Below, piece by piece: positions 32,389 through 40,651 of a DNA stretch of 64,000 bases. The notes beneath the pieces are model-generated. The model saw only the letters and a program-made list of their open reading frames with translations. It was not told where the DNA came from and searched no databases. Every line of letters starts with the position of its first letter. The first letter of the stretch is position 1. Source of the DNA: Fodinibacter luteus. Its GTDB lineage: Bacteria; Actinomycetota; Actinomycetes; Actinomycetales; Dermatophilaceae. Both the position numbers and the translations under genes were made by a program. The DNA lies in NCBI RefSeq assembly GCF_039541575.1, contig NZ_BAABGM010000025.1:1-64000 (forward strand), written 5' to 3'.

Positions 32389-32461
32389 CGACTCATTGCG
32401 GATCACCCACCTCCCGAGGCCGGATCCGGCCCCTCGACGGTGGGTGATGTGCAATCAGTCG
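32389..32461. terminator. Compound palindrome at the menD 3' end
   Basis: A 73-bp nested inverted repeat. CGACT, ATTGC and ATCACCCAC on the left pair with GTGGGTGAT, GCAAT and AGTCG on the right, with only short mismatched joints. The centre is the perfect palindrome GCCGGATCCGGC at 32419-32430. The menD stop codon lies inside the right arm. It probably terminates menD transcription; it is longer and more elaborate than an ordinary terminator. Confidence 0.65.
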
Positions 32462-34233
32462 AGCAGCGTGCGCGCGGCGAGGGCGCGCAGCTCGGCGTGC
32501 GCCCGCCGGTGGGAGGCGCGGTCGACGCGCACCTCGACGACCCGGATGCCGGCAGGGCGCGCGGCGAGCGCCGCGGCGAACTCGTCGCGGTCGTCGGCCC
32601 GGTCGTGCCGGATGCCGTGCGCGCGGCAGAGCGCGGCGAGGTCGGTCCCCGTCGGCGTACCGAAGACGCGCTCGAAGTCGGCCGCCCGTTCGGGTGCGCC
32701 GGGCTCGAGGGTCGTGAAGATCCCACCCCCGTCGTCGTTGACGACGACGACCGTGAGGTCGGGCGTCGGCTCGTCGGGACCGACGAGCAGCCCGTTGGCG
32801 TCGTGGAGGAAGGTCAGGTCGCCGACGAGGGCGTACGCCGGCCGGCCGGGGGCGGCGAGCGCCGCCCCGACCGCGGTCGAGACCATGCCGTCGATGCCGG
32901 CGAGGCCTCGGTTGGCGAGGGCGTCGCCGGCCACGGGACCCGGGGCAGCGAGGTCCAGGTCACGCACGGGGTTCGACGACCCGAGCACGAGAAGCGCGTC
33001 GGGGGGCAGGGATGCCGCGACCGCGCCCCCGACCGCGAGTCCACTCGGCCACGGGAACGGCTCAGCCGCAACGGCATCCGCGAGGGCCTGCCCAGCCCGG
33101 CGCCAGCCCTGGGCCCACGCCCCGAGGTGTGAGGCGCTGCCCCGTGGGTCGGCGGCGGTCGAGGAGGGGACCGCGGGGCCGTGGTCTGCCACGCCGCCGG
33201 AGGCCGAGGCGAGAACGGACGGTGGGTGCACGGCGGCGGCGACGTGCGAGGGGTCCGGCCACGGCCCACCCTCGGACACGACCTCGACGCGCACGCCGGG
33301 GCGACGCAGGAGGGCCGCGACCGCACGGGACAGGGTGACCCGCCCGACGACGAGCACCCGGTCGGGCAGGTGCCGCTCGACCCAGTCGGTGGCGGTGAGC
33401 ACGAGGGGGCCGTGGGGCAGGGCGGCCGAACGGACCGACCGGGGCCCGAACGGCTCCGCGACGACGGGGTGGCCGCGCTCGGCGGCCCAGGCCACCGCGC
33501 GCTCCGCCACGCGGGGGTCGCGCGTGCGGCCGACGACGACGAGCGTGCGCTCGAGCGCGGGCAGGTCGGGCCCGGCGGGCTGGGCCGCCCGGGCGGTGAC
33601 GCTCACCCAGGGCGCGTCGTCGGGGCGGCCGTCGAGGCTGTCGGGCCACCGGGACGCGACGGCGTCGGGCACGAGCGGCTCGCGCAGCGACACGTTGAGG
33701 TGGACCGGGCCCGGCAGCGCACCGGGCGACCCCGCCGTCCCCACCGTCCCTAACGCTGCCGCGACGGCCCGGCAGACCGTGCTGCGCCAGAACGGTGGCA
33801 GCCCGGGCCGGATGACGGGCGCCGGGAGGTCGGCCGACCAGCGCACGGCCGAACCGAACAGCCCGGGTTGGGCCGTCGTCTGGTTGGCCCCGGTGCCGCG
33901 CAGCTCGTGGGGCCGGTCGGCGCTCACGACGAGGAGGGGGACACCTGCGTGGTGGGCCTCGAGCACGGCCGGGTGGAGGTTCGCGACCGCCGTTCCCGAG
34001 GTCGTGACGACCGCGACGGGTGACCCGGAAGCCAGGGCCAGCCCGAGGGCGAGGAAGCCGGCGCTGCGCTCGTCGACCCGTACGTGGAGGCGGATCCGCC
34101 GTGACCGCTCCGCGTCGAGCACGGCGTACGCCAACGGGGCCGATCGCGACCCCGGGCACAGCACGACGTCGCGGACGCCGTTGCGGACCAGCTCGTCGAC
34201 GAGCACCACGGCGAGCGCACTGGAGGGGGTCAC
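32455..34233 (-). CDS. menD: SEPHCHC synthase MenD
   Basis: A 592-aa thiamine-diphosphate enzyme that joins 2-oxoglutarate to isochorismate. The N-terminal domain has VVLCPGSRSAPLAYAVLD and the Glu-containing VDERSAGFLALGLA. The C-terminal domain has the ThDP motif GDLTFLHDANGLL followed by VVVVNDDGGGIFTTLEPG. The start is GTG 34233, overlapping the hydrolase stop by four bases. The frame continues far upstream but is noncoding there. KorAB in this window competes for the same 2-oxoacid. Confidence 0.95.
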   Translation of the reverse strand: MTPSSALAVVLVDELVRNGVRDVVLCPGSRSAPLAYAVLDAERSRRIRLHVRVDERSAGFLALGLALASGSPVAVVTTSGTAVANLHPAVLEAHHAGVPLLVVSADRPHELRGTGANQTTAQPGLFGSAVRWSADLPAPVIRPGLPPFWRSTVCRAVAAALGTVGTAGSPGALPGPVHLNVSLREPLVPDAVASRWPDSLDGRPDDAPWVSVTARAAQPAGPDLPALERTLVVVGRTRDPRVAERAVAWAAERGHPVVAEPFGPRSVRSAALPHGPLVLTATDWVERHLPDRVLVVGRVTLSRAVAALLRRPGVRVEVVSEGGPWPDPSHVAAAVHPPSVLASASGGVADHGPAVPSSTAADPRGSASHLGAWAQGWRRAGQALADAVAAEPFPWPSGLAVGGAVAASLPPDALLVLGSSNPVRDLDLAAPGPVAGDALANRGLAGIDGMVSTAVGAALAAPGRPAYALVGDLTFLHDANGLLVGPDEPTPDLTVVVVNDDGGGIFTTLEPGAPERAADFERVFGTPTGTDLAALCRAHGIRHDRADDRDEFAAALAARPAGIRVVEVRVDRASHRRAHAELRALAARTLLD

Positions 34234-35522
34234 GAGGCCGGATTCTGCCACTGCCGGTCGATGCGGAACTCCGACACCGACCGCACCGGCCGGCCGAGGA
34301 TGCCCCCGGCCGACGCCTGCCAGGCGTCGAGCCCGGGCACCGTCCCGCGTGGTGCGTCCTCGGCGACCGCGATCGTCTCGACGTGGGCGTCGAGCCGGTG
34401 GTCGGCCACGTCGAGCACCGCGCCCGTGGCCGGAGTGCGCACCGTGACCCAGGACGCGTGGGACGGGTTGGGCGTGAGGTCGAGGCGCGGCACCGGGTCG
34501 GCGCCGTGCTCGACCGCGAGCACCCGGACCTGCCGAGGCACCGGGAAGAGCCCCACCGGTGCGCCGGTCGTGAGCACGTGGGTCACCCGGTGGTGCCGCG
34601 CGAACGCCACGTCGCCGGCCAGGGCCGCCGCGAGGATGCCGCCCTGGCTGTGGCCGACGAGGAGGACGGGGTCGGTCGTCGACGACCGACCTGAGCTCGA
34701 CCGTGCCGCCGACAGCGCGGCGGTGACGCCGGCTGCGGCCACCGTCGGGTACCCGGTCATGGCCCGGAGGTCGGTCGTGAGGTCGAACGGGTTGGACCCC
34801 GCTCGGGGTGACCACTCCTGCGTGCCCGGCACGACGACGACCCACGCCGACCCGCCGTCCCCCCGCGAGACCTCCACGACGCGCACCCGGCCCCCGTCGA
34901 GCCCGCGGCCCGCCGCGACGAGGGCGGCCGCCCCGTCGAACCCGACCGCCTTGTCGAACCCGAGCGACCCCTCGTGCCCGACCGCCTTCTCGAGCCCTAC
35001 CGCCCCCCCAGACCCGAGCGACCCCTCGAGACCGACCGCCCCCTCGGCCCCGGCCGCACCGTCGACCCTCGCAGCACCGTCGACGTCGGGGCCACCGCCG
35101 ACAGCCCCGAGCTCGAGCGTCGGCTCGACAGCCGTCACCCGGGCGACGCCCCCGACCTCGGTGAGCCAGCCGCCGTGCGCGGCGAGGTGCACCCCCCGGC
35201 CGACGCCGGCGAGCACCGCCGACACGGCCGCCTCCACCTCCTCGTACGCGGCGGCAGCGACACGCAGCCTCAGGGCGAGGGCGTCGAGCGCCAGCGCGTG
35301 CCCCCACGTCCCCGCCGGCCCGACGACGGCGAGGGCGCCCGCCTCGGCTCGACCCCAGGCGAGGACGACGGCCCACCGCGTCCCTTCCCGCAAGGGCGGC
35401 ACGCCCGCCCGCCCCAGCGCGACGGCCAGCCGGCTGGACTCGGCGCGCAGCTCGTCGGCCAGCTCCGCCACCCGCGCCGCCGCGGCGTGCAACGACGCGG
35501 ACCGCACGCCCACCCCCGTCAT
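34230..35522 (-). CDS. Alpha/beta-hydrolase (lipase-like) with N-terminal helical domain
   Basis: A 430-aa protein. Residues 1-110 are Ala-rich helices of the type paired with WXG100 proteins. A low-complexity linker (about 150-215) repeats the pattern GxVGxEGSLG. The rest is a serine-hydrolase fold with VLLVGHSQGG, nucleophile Ser292, and a plausible Asp in EHGADPVPRLD near 340. No signal peptide is visible. It overlaps the WXG-like gene upstream and menD downstream, so the trio is translationally coupled. The substrate is unknown, and I have no evidence of a menaquinone role. Confidence 0.7.
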   Translation of the reverse strand: MTGVGVRSASLHAAAARVAELADELRAESSRLAVALGRAGVPPLREGTRWAVVLAWGRAEAGALAVVGPAGTWGHALALDALALRLRVAAAAYEEVEAAVSAVLAGVGRGVHLAAHGGWLTEVGGVARVTAVEPTLELGAVGGGPDVDGAARVDGAAGAEGAVGLEGSLGSGGAVGLEKAVGHEGSLGFDKAVGFDGAAALVAAGRGLDGGRVRVVEVSRGDGGSAWVVVVPGTQEWSPRAGSNPFDLTTDLRAMTGYPTVAAAGVTAALSAARSSSGRSSTTDPVLLVGHSQGGILAAALAGDVAFARHHRVTHVLTTGAPVGLFPVPRQVRVLAVEHGADPVPRLDLTPNPSHASWVTVRTPATGAVLDVADHRLDAHVETIAVAEDAPRGTVPGLDAWQASAGGILGRPVRSVSEFRIDRQWQNPAS

Positions 35523-35773
35523 GGGTCCAGAACGCCCCCCTGCTCGGCCAGGGCCACCACCTCCTCGGCGAGAACGGCCGCCTCGTCCAGCTCGCGGGCG
35601 AGGGTCGCCAGGGCGGTGACCCTGTGCGCCACCTGCTGCTGGTACGCCTCGGCCGCGGTGCCCTCCCACCAGACGAGCGCGTACCGACCGAGGGCCGCCC
35701 GGCGAGCCTCGACCCGTCGCGCCGCCCCCCGCAGCGCGGCGGCGAGGTCACGCAGCTCGCCCGTGCCCGGCAT
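35519..35773 (-). CDS. Small WXG100-like helical protein
   Basis: An 84-aa all-helical protein with a central WWEGTAAEAYQQQV turn, resembling the WXG hinge of ESX-type small proteins, and amphipathic helices on both sides. ATG 35773 follows GGAAGGGGG by six bases, a strong ribosome site, so I reject the longer 140-aa reading. Its stop overlaps the hydrolase ATG. No ESX ATPase or other secretion gene is in the window. It may act as partner or chaperone of the hydrolase; that is inference. Confidence 0.65.
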   Translation of the reverse strand: MPGTGELRDLAAALRGAARRVEARRAALGRYALVWWEGTAAEAYQQQVAHRVTALATLARELDEAAVLAEEVVALAEQGGVLDP

Positions 35774-36011
35774 CCGAGTCCCCCTTCCCGGGCCGACCCC
35801 CGGCCCGCCTCCCACCCCACCCCCTCCGGGCCCGTGGGCACAGTCCGTGGCCGGACCTGTGGACCGGGCGCCCGCGACGCCCCGGCTGTGGACGAGCACA
35901 CCCGCGCCGGCGGCCGTACCGCGCCACGACCTCGTCGTCATCGGCAGCGGTGTGCCGGCCGCAGCCGCCGCGCAGTCGGCGTTGGGGCGTCCCGGTGGGG
36001 ACGGCGGCCGG

Positions 36012-36860
36012 TCAGGTGGGGATGAGCGTGTTGGCGAAGACCTGCCAGGCGAGCACCGACTTGGCGACGAGGCTGAGGATGACGTACTGCCACTCCCCGA
36101 ACAGGTAGTCCCGCCACCGCCCCACCTGGCGGTACTGGAGCCACTGGTTGAGCGCGAAGGTGTTGAAGAGCACGAACAGGCTGATGAGGATGCCCCAGAC
36201 GAACCCGGGAGGCCCCTGCCCGTCGAGCACGACGATGGCCCCCCACAGGTAGGCCGCGATCGCGACCCACGGGCCGATCCCGGCGACGCAACCGAACCAG
36301 AACGGCGTCCACCAGGCCCGCTCTCCGCGTGAGGGCGCCTGGTCCCGGCCGTGCATGAGGCCGTTGTTCGAGACCTCCATGAGCCAGCCGAAGAGGATCA
36401 TCGCGATGTTCGCGAAGGCGAGCCCGATGAGCGCCGCGAGGTCGGTGATGCCGGTGACGAGCGCGATGAGGACGATCATGAGCGTCGACGACAGCGAGTA
36501 CTCCACCCACCGGAACCGGTTCCGGCCGCGCTCGAGCTCGCGCACGTAGCGCGGGAACCCCCACGGCGAGGCGATGACGAGGTGGAAGAGCGCGGACAGG
36601 AACAGGAAGCTCGCCGTCGCCCAGGCGAGGGGGACGTCGAGGATGCCGGAGAGCGTCCCGTTCTCGAGTGGTGTGCCGGGCGGTCCACCGAGGGCGAAGA
36701 CCGAGACGGGGAGGGTGAAGTCCGTGCTCAGGGCGACCATGGCGGCGCCCGAGGCGAGATGCAGCAGCCCCATGACGAGGTTGAACACCCGCAGCGAGCG
36801 GGCCCGTTCGGCCGGCACTGCGACGGAGGGTGTGGAGATCTGCAGCGGGAGGACGGTCAT
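36012..36860 (-). CDS. Heliorhodopsin
   Basis: A 282-aa seven-helix retinal protein of the heliorhodopsin family. The TM7 segment SLVAKSVLAWQVFAN carries the retinal Schiff-base Lys267. TM3 has RFRWVEYSLSSTLMIV with Glu120 as the expected counterion. NNGLMHGRDQ and FVLFNTFALNQWLQY are also typical. Heliorhodopsins differ from type-1 rhodopsins by inverted topology (N-terminus inside) and slow, non-pumping photocycles. No retinal-forming dioxygenase or carotenoid gene is in the window, so chromophore supply must lie elsewhere or be external. It stands alone, with 238 bases before the WXG-like gene and 138 after menC. Confidence 0.92.
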   Translation of the reverse strand: MTVLPLQISTPSVAVPAERARSLRVFNLVMGLLHLASGAAMVALSTDFTLPVSVFALGGPPGTPLENGTLSGILDVPLAWATASFLFLSALFHLVIASPWGFPRYVRELERGRNRFRWVEYSLSSTLMIVLIALVTGITDLAALIGLAFANIAMILFGWLMEVSNNGLMHGRDQAPSRGERAWWTPFWFGCVAGIGPWVAIAAYLWGAIVVLDGQGPPGFVWGILISLFVLFNTFALNQWLQYRQVGRWRDYLFGEWQYVILSLVAKSVLAWQVFANTLIPT

Positions 36861-36998
36861 GCCTCATCTTCGGCCTCGCGGCCCCTCGCGGATGCGGCGG
36901 CGTGGGTCCGATCACCTCCGGTCAGGTCACGGGGAGCGGCTGCGGCCGCGATCCGTGGGGCACGAGACCCGCCCGGATCCGGTGCGAAGGACCCTGCT

Positions 36999-37997
36999 TC
37001 AGTCCCGACCCCCGGTCATGAGCGCGTGGCACGCGACGACACGGTCGCGCCACCACGCGACCCGGTCGGGTGGCGCGGTGTGGCGCGCGAGCAGCTCCGG
37101 GGCGGCCGCCACCCGGCCGACGGGGAGGGCACCGTGGAGCGGGACGAGTGGTGGGTCCACGACGTCGCCCTCGAGGAGGGCGGCCGTGCCGAGCCCGCAT
37201 GCGTGCTCGAGGGCGGGCAGGGCCGCGGCGAGCGCCACCCCGGCCGCGATGCCGACGCTCGTGTCGAGGGCCGACGACACGACGGCGGGAAGGCCGCAGG
37301 CGTCGACGACCTCGAGGGCCCGTCGCACCCCGCCGAGGGGTGCCACCTTGACGACGACGACGTCGGCCGCGCCGAGGTCGCGCACCCGCAGCGGGTCATC
37401 GGCCTTGCGGATCGACTCGTCGGCGGCGATCGGGACGTCGATTCCGTTGCGGGCCAGTGCCAGGCGGAGGTCGCGCAGCTCCTCCACGGTGGCGCACGGC
37501 TGCTCCGCGTACTCCAGGTCGTAGCGGGCGAGCCGGGCGAGGGCGGACTGGGCGTCGACGACGGACCAGGCGCCGTTGGCGTCGATGCGGATCCGCCCCG
37601 AGGGCCCGAGCACCTCGCGGACCGCCGCGACCCGCGCGGCGTCGCTATCGGGCCCCTGCCCTCGCTCGGCGACCTTGACCTTGGCCGTCGTGCACCCGGG
37701 GAAGCGCGCGAGCACCTCGCCCACCCGCTCCGGTGCGACGGCGGGCACGGTGGCGTTGACGGGCACGGTGTCCCGCCGCGCGGCCGGCCACGCCTGCCAC
37801 GCCGACTCGACGGCGGACTCGAGCCAGCGAGAGGCCTCCGCCGGACCGTACTCGAGGAAGGGGCCGAACTCCCCCCAGCCGGCGGGCCCCTCGAGCAGCG
37901 CGACCTCACGGGTCGTCACCCCACGGAAGGGCACGCGCATGGGGATCGCGACGACGCGCAGGGCGGCGAGGAGGTCGCCGACAGGAGCAAGGGGCAC
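36999..37997 (-). CDS. menC: o-Succinylbenzoate synthase MenC
   Basis: A 332-aa enolase-superfamily enzyme that dehydrates SHCHC to o-succinylbenzoate. The catalytic residues are in place: KVKVAE (KxK base), then metal ligands in RIDANGAW, YAEQPC and IAADES, and the second Lys in VVVKVAPLGG. The start is GTG 37997, where homology begins. It is divergent from menB, with the VapC remnant in between. Confidence 0.93.
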   Translation of the reverse strand: MPLAPVGDLLAALRVVAIPMRVPFRGVTTREVALLEGPAGWGEFGPFLEYGPAEASRWLESAVESAWQAWPAARRDTVPVNATVPAVAPERVGEVLARFPGCTTAKVKVAERGQGPDSDAARVAAVREVLGPSGRIRIDANGAWSVVDAQSALARLARYDLEYAEQPCATVEELRDLRLALARNGIDVPIAADESIRKADDPLRVRDLGAADVVVVKVAPLGGVRRALEVVDACGLPAVVSSALDTSVGIAAGVALAAALPALEHACGLGTAALLEGDVVDPPLVPLHGALPVGRVAAAPELLARHTAPPDRVAWWRDRVVACHALMTGGRD

Positions 37998-38031
37998 GCC
38001 GCCAACCGTAGGCCGCCTCGGCCAGCGCCGT

Positions 38032-38142
38032 CCCCCCGCCTGGCTCGCGGCCGTCGTGTCCACCGCACGCGCCACCCTCGTGACGTTCGACCGTGGGTTC
38101 GGCCGCTTCCCCGGGCTCGACGTCCGGCTCCTCGGAACCTGA
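38032..38142 (+). pseudogene. VapC (PIN-domain toxin) C-terminal remnant
   Basis: The forward frame ending in TGA at 38140-38142 reads PAWLAAVVSTARATLVTFDR and then GFGRFPGLDVRLL. This is the characteristic last ~35 residues of VapC toxins, including the conserved T-x-D of the PIN domain. The acidic active-site N-terminal two thirds and any vapB antitoxin are missing; upstream the frame runs antisense into menC. It is therefore a decayed fragment. From memory, vapBC3 of M. tuberculosis sits next to menB too. Confidence 0.7.
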
Positions 38143-38171
38143 CCCGACGACGGCACGAGGAAGCACGCGGC

Positions 38172-38177
38172 TAGCCT
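38172..38177 (+). promoter_or_regulatory. -10 element for menB
   Basis: TAGCCT lies seven bases before GTG 38185, with no ribosome site between, so menB is probably leaderless. The -35 region is weak. Confidence 0.5.
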
Positions 38178-38184
38178 TGCCGCC

Positions 38185-39126
38185 GTGAGCGCGATCCGCG
38201 GTGTCAGCGAGACCTTCGACCCGAGCGCCTGGGAGGAGGTGCCGGGCTTCGACGACCTCACCGACGTCACGTACCACCGGGCCGTCGGGCTGGGCTGCGT
38301 CCGGGTGGCCTTCGACCGGCCGGAGGTGATGAACGCCTTCCGGCCACACACCGTCGACGAGCTCCACCGGGTGCTCGACCACGCCCGCCGCACCGCCGAC
38401 GTCGGGGTCGTCCTCCTCACCGGCAACGGACCCGGCCCCGAGGGCACCGGCAGCGCGGGGAAGTGGTCGTTCTGCACGGGCGGCGACCAGCGCATCCGCG
38501 GCCGTTCCGGCTACCAGTACGCGGCCGGCGAGACCGCGGACACGGTCGACGAGCGTCGGGTCAGGGCGGAGGGCGGCCGCCTGCACATCCTCGAGGTGCA
38601 GCGCCTCATCCGCACGATGCCCAAGGTCGTCGTCGCCGTCGTCAACGGGTGGGCGGCCGGCGGGGGCCACAGCCTCCACGTCGTGTGCGACCTCACCCTC
38701 GCCTCGCGCGAGCACGCACGGTTCAAGCAGACGGATGCCGACGTCGGCAGCTTCGACGGCGGCTACGGCAGCGCCTACCTCGCGAAGATGGTCGGCCAGA
38801 AGTTCGCCCGCGAGATCTTCTTCCTCGGGCGCACGTACTCCGCCGACGACATGCACCGGATGGGCGCGGTCAACGTCGTCGCCGACCACGCCGACCTCGA
38901 GAGCGAGGCCCTGCAGGTGGCTCGCGAGGTCATGGGCAAGAGCCCCCAGGCGCAACGGATGCTCAAGTTCGCGTTCAACCTCCTCGACGACGGGCTCGTG
39001 GGCCAGCAGGTCTTCGCCGGCGAGGCGACCCGGCTCGCCTACATGACCGACGAAGCCGTCGAGGGGCGCGACCAGTTCCTCGAGAAGCGCGACCCCGACT
39101 GGTCGCCGTTCCCCTGGTACTTCTGA
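38185..39126 (+). CDS. menB: 1,4-Dihydroxy-2-naphthoyl-CoA synthase MenB
   Basis: A 313-aa crotonase-family enzyme that cyclises o-succinylbenzoyl-CoA. FDRPEVMNAFRPHTVDEL, the KWSFCTGGDQRIRG oxyanion region, VVNGWAAGGGHSLHVVCDLT and TDADVGSFDGGYGSAYLA are all MenB-specific. The C-terminal WSPFPWYF, which reaches a neighbouring subunit in the hexamer, is intact. The GTG start is preceded by a -10 but no Shine-Dalgarno. About 230 bases with no gene follow. Confidence 0.96.
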   Translation: MSAIRGVSETFDPSAWEEVPGFDDLTDVTYHRAVGLGCVRVAFDRPEVMNAFRPHTVDELHRVLDHARRTADVGVVLLTGNGPGPEGTGSAGKWSFCTGGDQRIRGRSGYQYAAGETADTVDERRVRAEGGRLHILEVQRLIRTMPKVVVAVVNGWAAGGGHSLHVVCDLTLASREHARFKQTDADVGSFDGGYGSAYLAKMVGQKFAREIFFLGRTYSADDMHRMGAVNVVADHADLESEALQVAREVMGKSPQAQRMLKFAFNLLDDGLVGQQVFAGEATRLAYMTDEAVEGRDQFLEKRDPDWSPFPWYF

Positions 39127-39346
39127 TACGCCGCATCATCGCAGGTCATCCCTGGTCTACCTCCCTGTAGTCCGCCGGGAGTCCGCAGGAGTGCCCATCG
39201 CTTCGCATCAGACCGGCCGCGGCCATGTCCACCGACGCGGCAGCACCCGCTCGCCCAACCCGGGAGGGCCGCGCGACGGCCGCCCGCTGACACTCCGTCC
39301 GGCCCGCCGGCTGGCCCCTCCGTCCGGCCCGCCCGCTCATCCCTCC

Positions 39347-39352
39347 TAGGCT
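39347..39352 (+). promoter_or_regulatory. -10 element for the YwiC-like gene
   Basis: TAGGCT lies seven bases before GTG 39360 with no Shine-Dalgarno, matching the leaderless pattern of menB. Upstream, the 16-base block CTCCGTCCGGCCCGCC occurs twice about 23 bases apart. Confidence 0.5.
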
Positions 39353-39359
39353 CGACCGC

Positions 39360-40085
39360 GTGAACCGCAGGCGTGGGCCGGGATGGGTGCCCAACCAGCA
39401 CGGGGCGTGGGCCATGCTCGCCACTCCGCTCGCCGTCGGCATCCTCGCGTCGGGGCCGGCGTGGGTGCACGTGCCGCTCACCGGCTTCTGGTTCGCCGGC
39501 TACTTCGCGTTCTTCGCGACCGGGCTGTGGCTCAAGGCGCGCCGGCGACCCCGGTACCTGCCACCGGTGCGTGCGTATGCCGTGCTGGCGGCTGTGCTCG
39601 GAGCCCTCACCCTCGCGCTCGACCCGGGGCTGCTGCGGTGGGCTCCGCTGTTCGTCGTCCCGCTCGGCGTCGGGCTCGTGGCGAGCGCGCGGCGCGACGA
39701 CAGAAGCCTGTGGAGCGGGCTGGCCACGAGTGCCGGTTCCTCGCTCATGGTGCTCGTCGCCTACGACGCCGGCGGCGGCACCGACTGGGCCCGGGCCTGG
39801 ACGCTCACGGCCGTCGTGGCCGCGTACTTCGCCGGCACGGTGCTCTACGTCAAGACGATGATCCGCGAGCGCGGCGACGAGCGCTTCCACTGGCTCTCGG
39901 CGATCGCCCACGGGGCGGCCACCGTCGCGATGACGTGGGTCGACCCGTGGCTCGTCGTGGTGTTCGCGCTGCTGACGGTCCGGGCCGCCGTGCTGCCGGC
40001 CTACCGCCTGTCGCCCAAGGTGGTCGGCATCGGCGAGGTCGTCGCCACGGTCGTCGTCGCGACGACGGCCCTCGTCGTGGTCTGA
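39360..40085 (+). CDS. YwiC-like integral membrane protein
   Basis: A 241-aa membrane protein with about seven or eight helices. The N-terminal VPNQHGAWAMLATPLAVG is the hallmark of the YwiC-like family, followed by AYFAFFATGLWLKARRR. The family is uncharacterised; in Bacillus it is named from a locus near nitrate respiration genes. A respiratory link is tempting here, among men genes, but unproven. Confidence 0.85.
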   Translation: MNRRRGPGWVPNQHGAWAMLATPLAVGILASGPAWVHVPLTGFWFAGYFAFFATGLWLKARRRPRYLPPVRAYAVLAAVLGALTLALDPGLLRWAPLFVVPLGVGLVASARRDDRSLWSGLATSAGSSLMVLVAYDAGGGTDWARAWTLTAVVAAYFAGTVLYVKTMIRERGDERFHWLSAIAHGAATVAMTWVDPWLVVVFALLTVRAAVLPAYRLSPKVVGIGEVVATVVVATTALVVV

Positions 40086-40119
40086 CCGGGCGTCGCCACG
40101 TCCCACCCCGCCTGCTCGG

Positions 40120-40179
40120 TCGAGTGAGCACGACACGCCCGGGATCCGCCTCCGGGACCGGCGTGTCCTGCTCACTCGA
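40120..40179. terminator. Long hairpin between convergent genes
   Basis: A 20-base arm at 40120-40139 (TCGAGTGAGCA-C-GACACGCC) pairs with 40160-40179 with a single mismatch. The 20-base apex contains a smaller CCCGG/CCGGG stem. It lies between the ywiC-like gene and the convergent hemerythrin-like gene, so it can end both transcripts. Confidence 0.75.
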
Positions 40180-40195
40180 TCCGGGACGGAAGGGT

Positions 40196-40651
40196 TCAGC
40201 CCATCCCGCCGAGGTCGACCGCGTAGGCCTCGTAGGTCAGGTCCGACCCGCGCTGGCGGTGCCGCACGAGCTGGCCGAGCAGCCGGGTCGCGGCCTCGCG
40301 GTGGGCCGCGACGGCATCCTCCCCCGGCATCCCCTCGTCCCGCTCGTCGAGGAGCCGCTCCACCTCGGCGAGCAGCGCCGCGTGCTCGGCCTTCTGCTCG
40401 TCGACCCGGTGGCTGAGGCGCGGCGCCTTCGTGAGGATGTCGTCGTAGAAGCCGCCGGGAGCTTCCGTGAGCTCGACGTGGTCGCGCAGGTCGTGGGCCA
40501 GCTCGGTGAGCGCCGCCCGCACCCGGCCGCGCCACGTCGAGCCGAGGCCGGCGGGGTGGTCGAGGGCGCCCTGGAGGGCCGACATCGACTCCCCGAGCTC
40601 GGCCCGCTGCGTCTGGACCTTCCCGAGGTACGCCGCGTACGTCTCGTCCAC
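40196..40651 (-). CDS. Putative hemerythrin-like helical protein
   Basis: A 151-aa, all-helical cytoplasmic protein. HDLRDHVELTE near residues 53-63 and QKAEHAALLAEVERLL near residues 86-101 resemble the His/Glu spacing of hemerythrin-like di-iron proteins, and the C-terminus has AAHREAATRLLGQLVRH. AGGAGGT precedes the GTG start. It is divergent from the receiver-flavoprotein gene across 153 bases, so shared control is possible. The iron-binding assignment is tentative; it could be an unrelated four-helix bundle. Confidence 0.5.
   Translation of the reverse strand: MDETYAAYLGKVQTQRAELGESMSALQGALDHPAGLGSTWRGRVRAALTELAHDLRDHVELTEAPGGFYDDILTKAPRLSHRVDEQKAEHAALLAEVERLLDERDEGMPGEDAVAAHREAATRLLGQLVRHRQRGSDLTYEAYAVDLGGMG

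Noticed and set aside
35774..35941. N-terminal 56 residues of the longer WXG-like reading
   Set aside because: Gly/Pro-rich with no conserved pattern; ATG 35773 has a strong Shine-Dalgarno.
37576..38031. Upstream part of the frame leading into the VapC remnant
   Set aside because: It is antisense to conserved MenC codons; only the last ~37 residues resemble a PIN domain.
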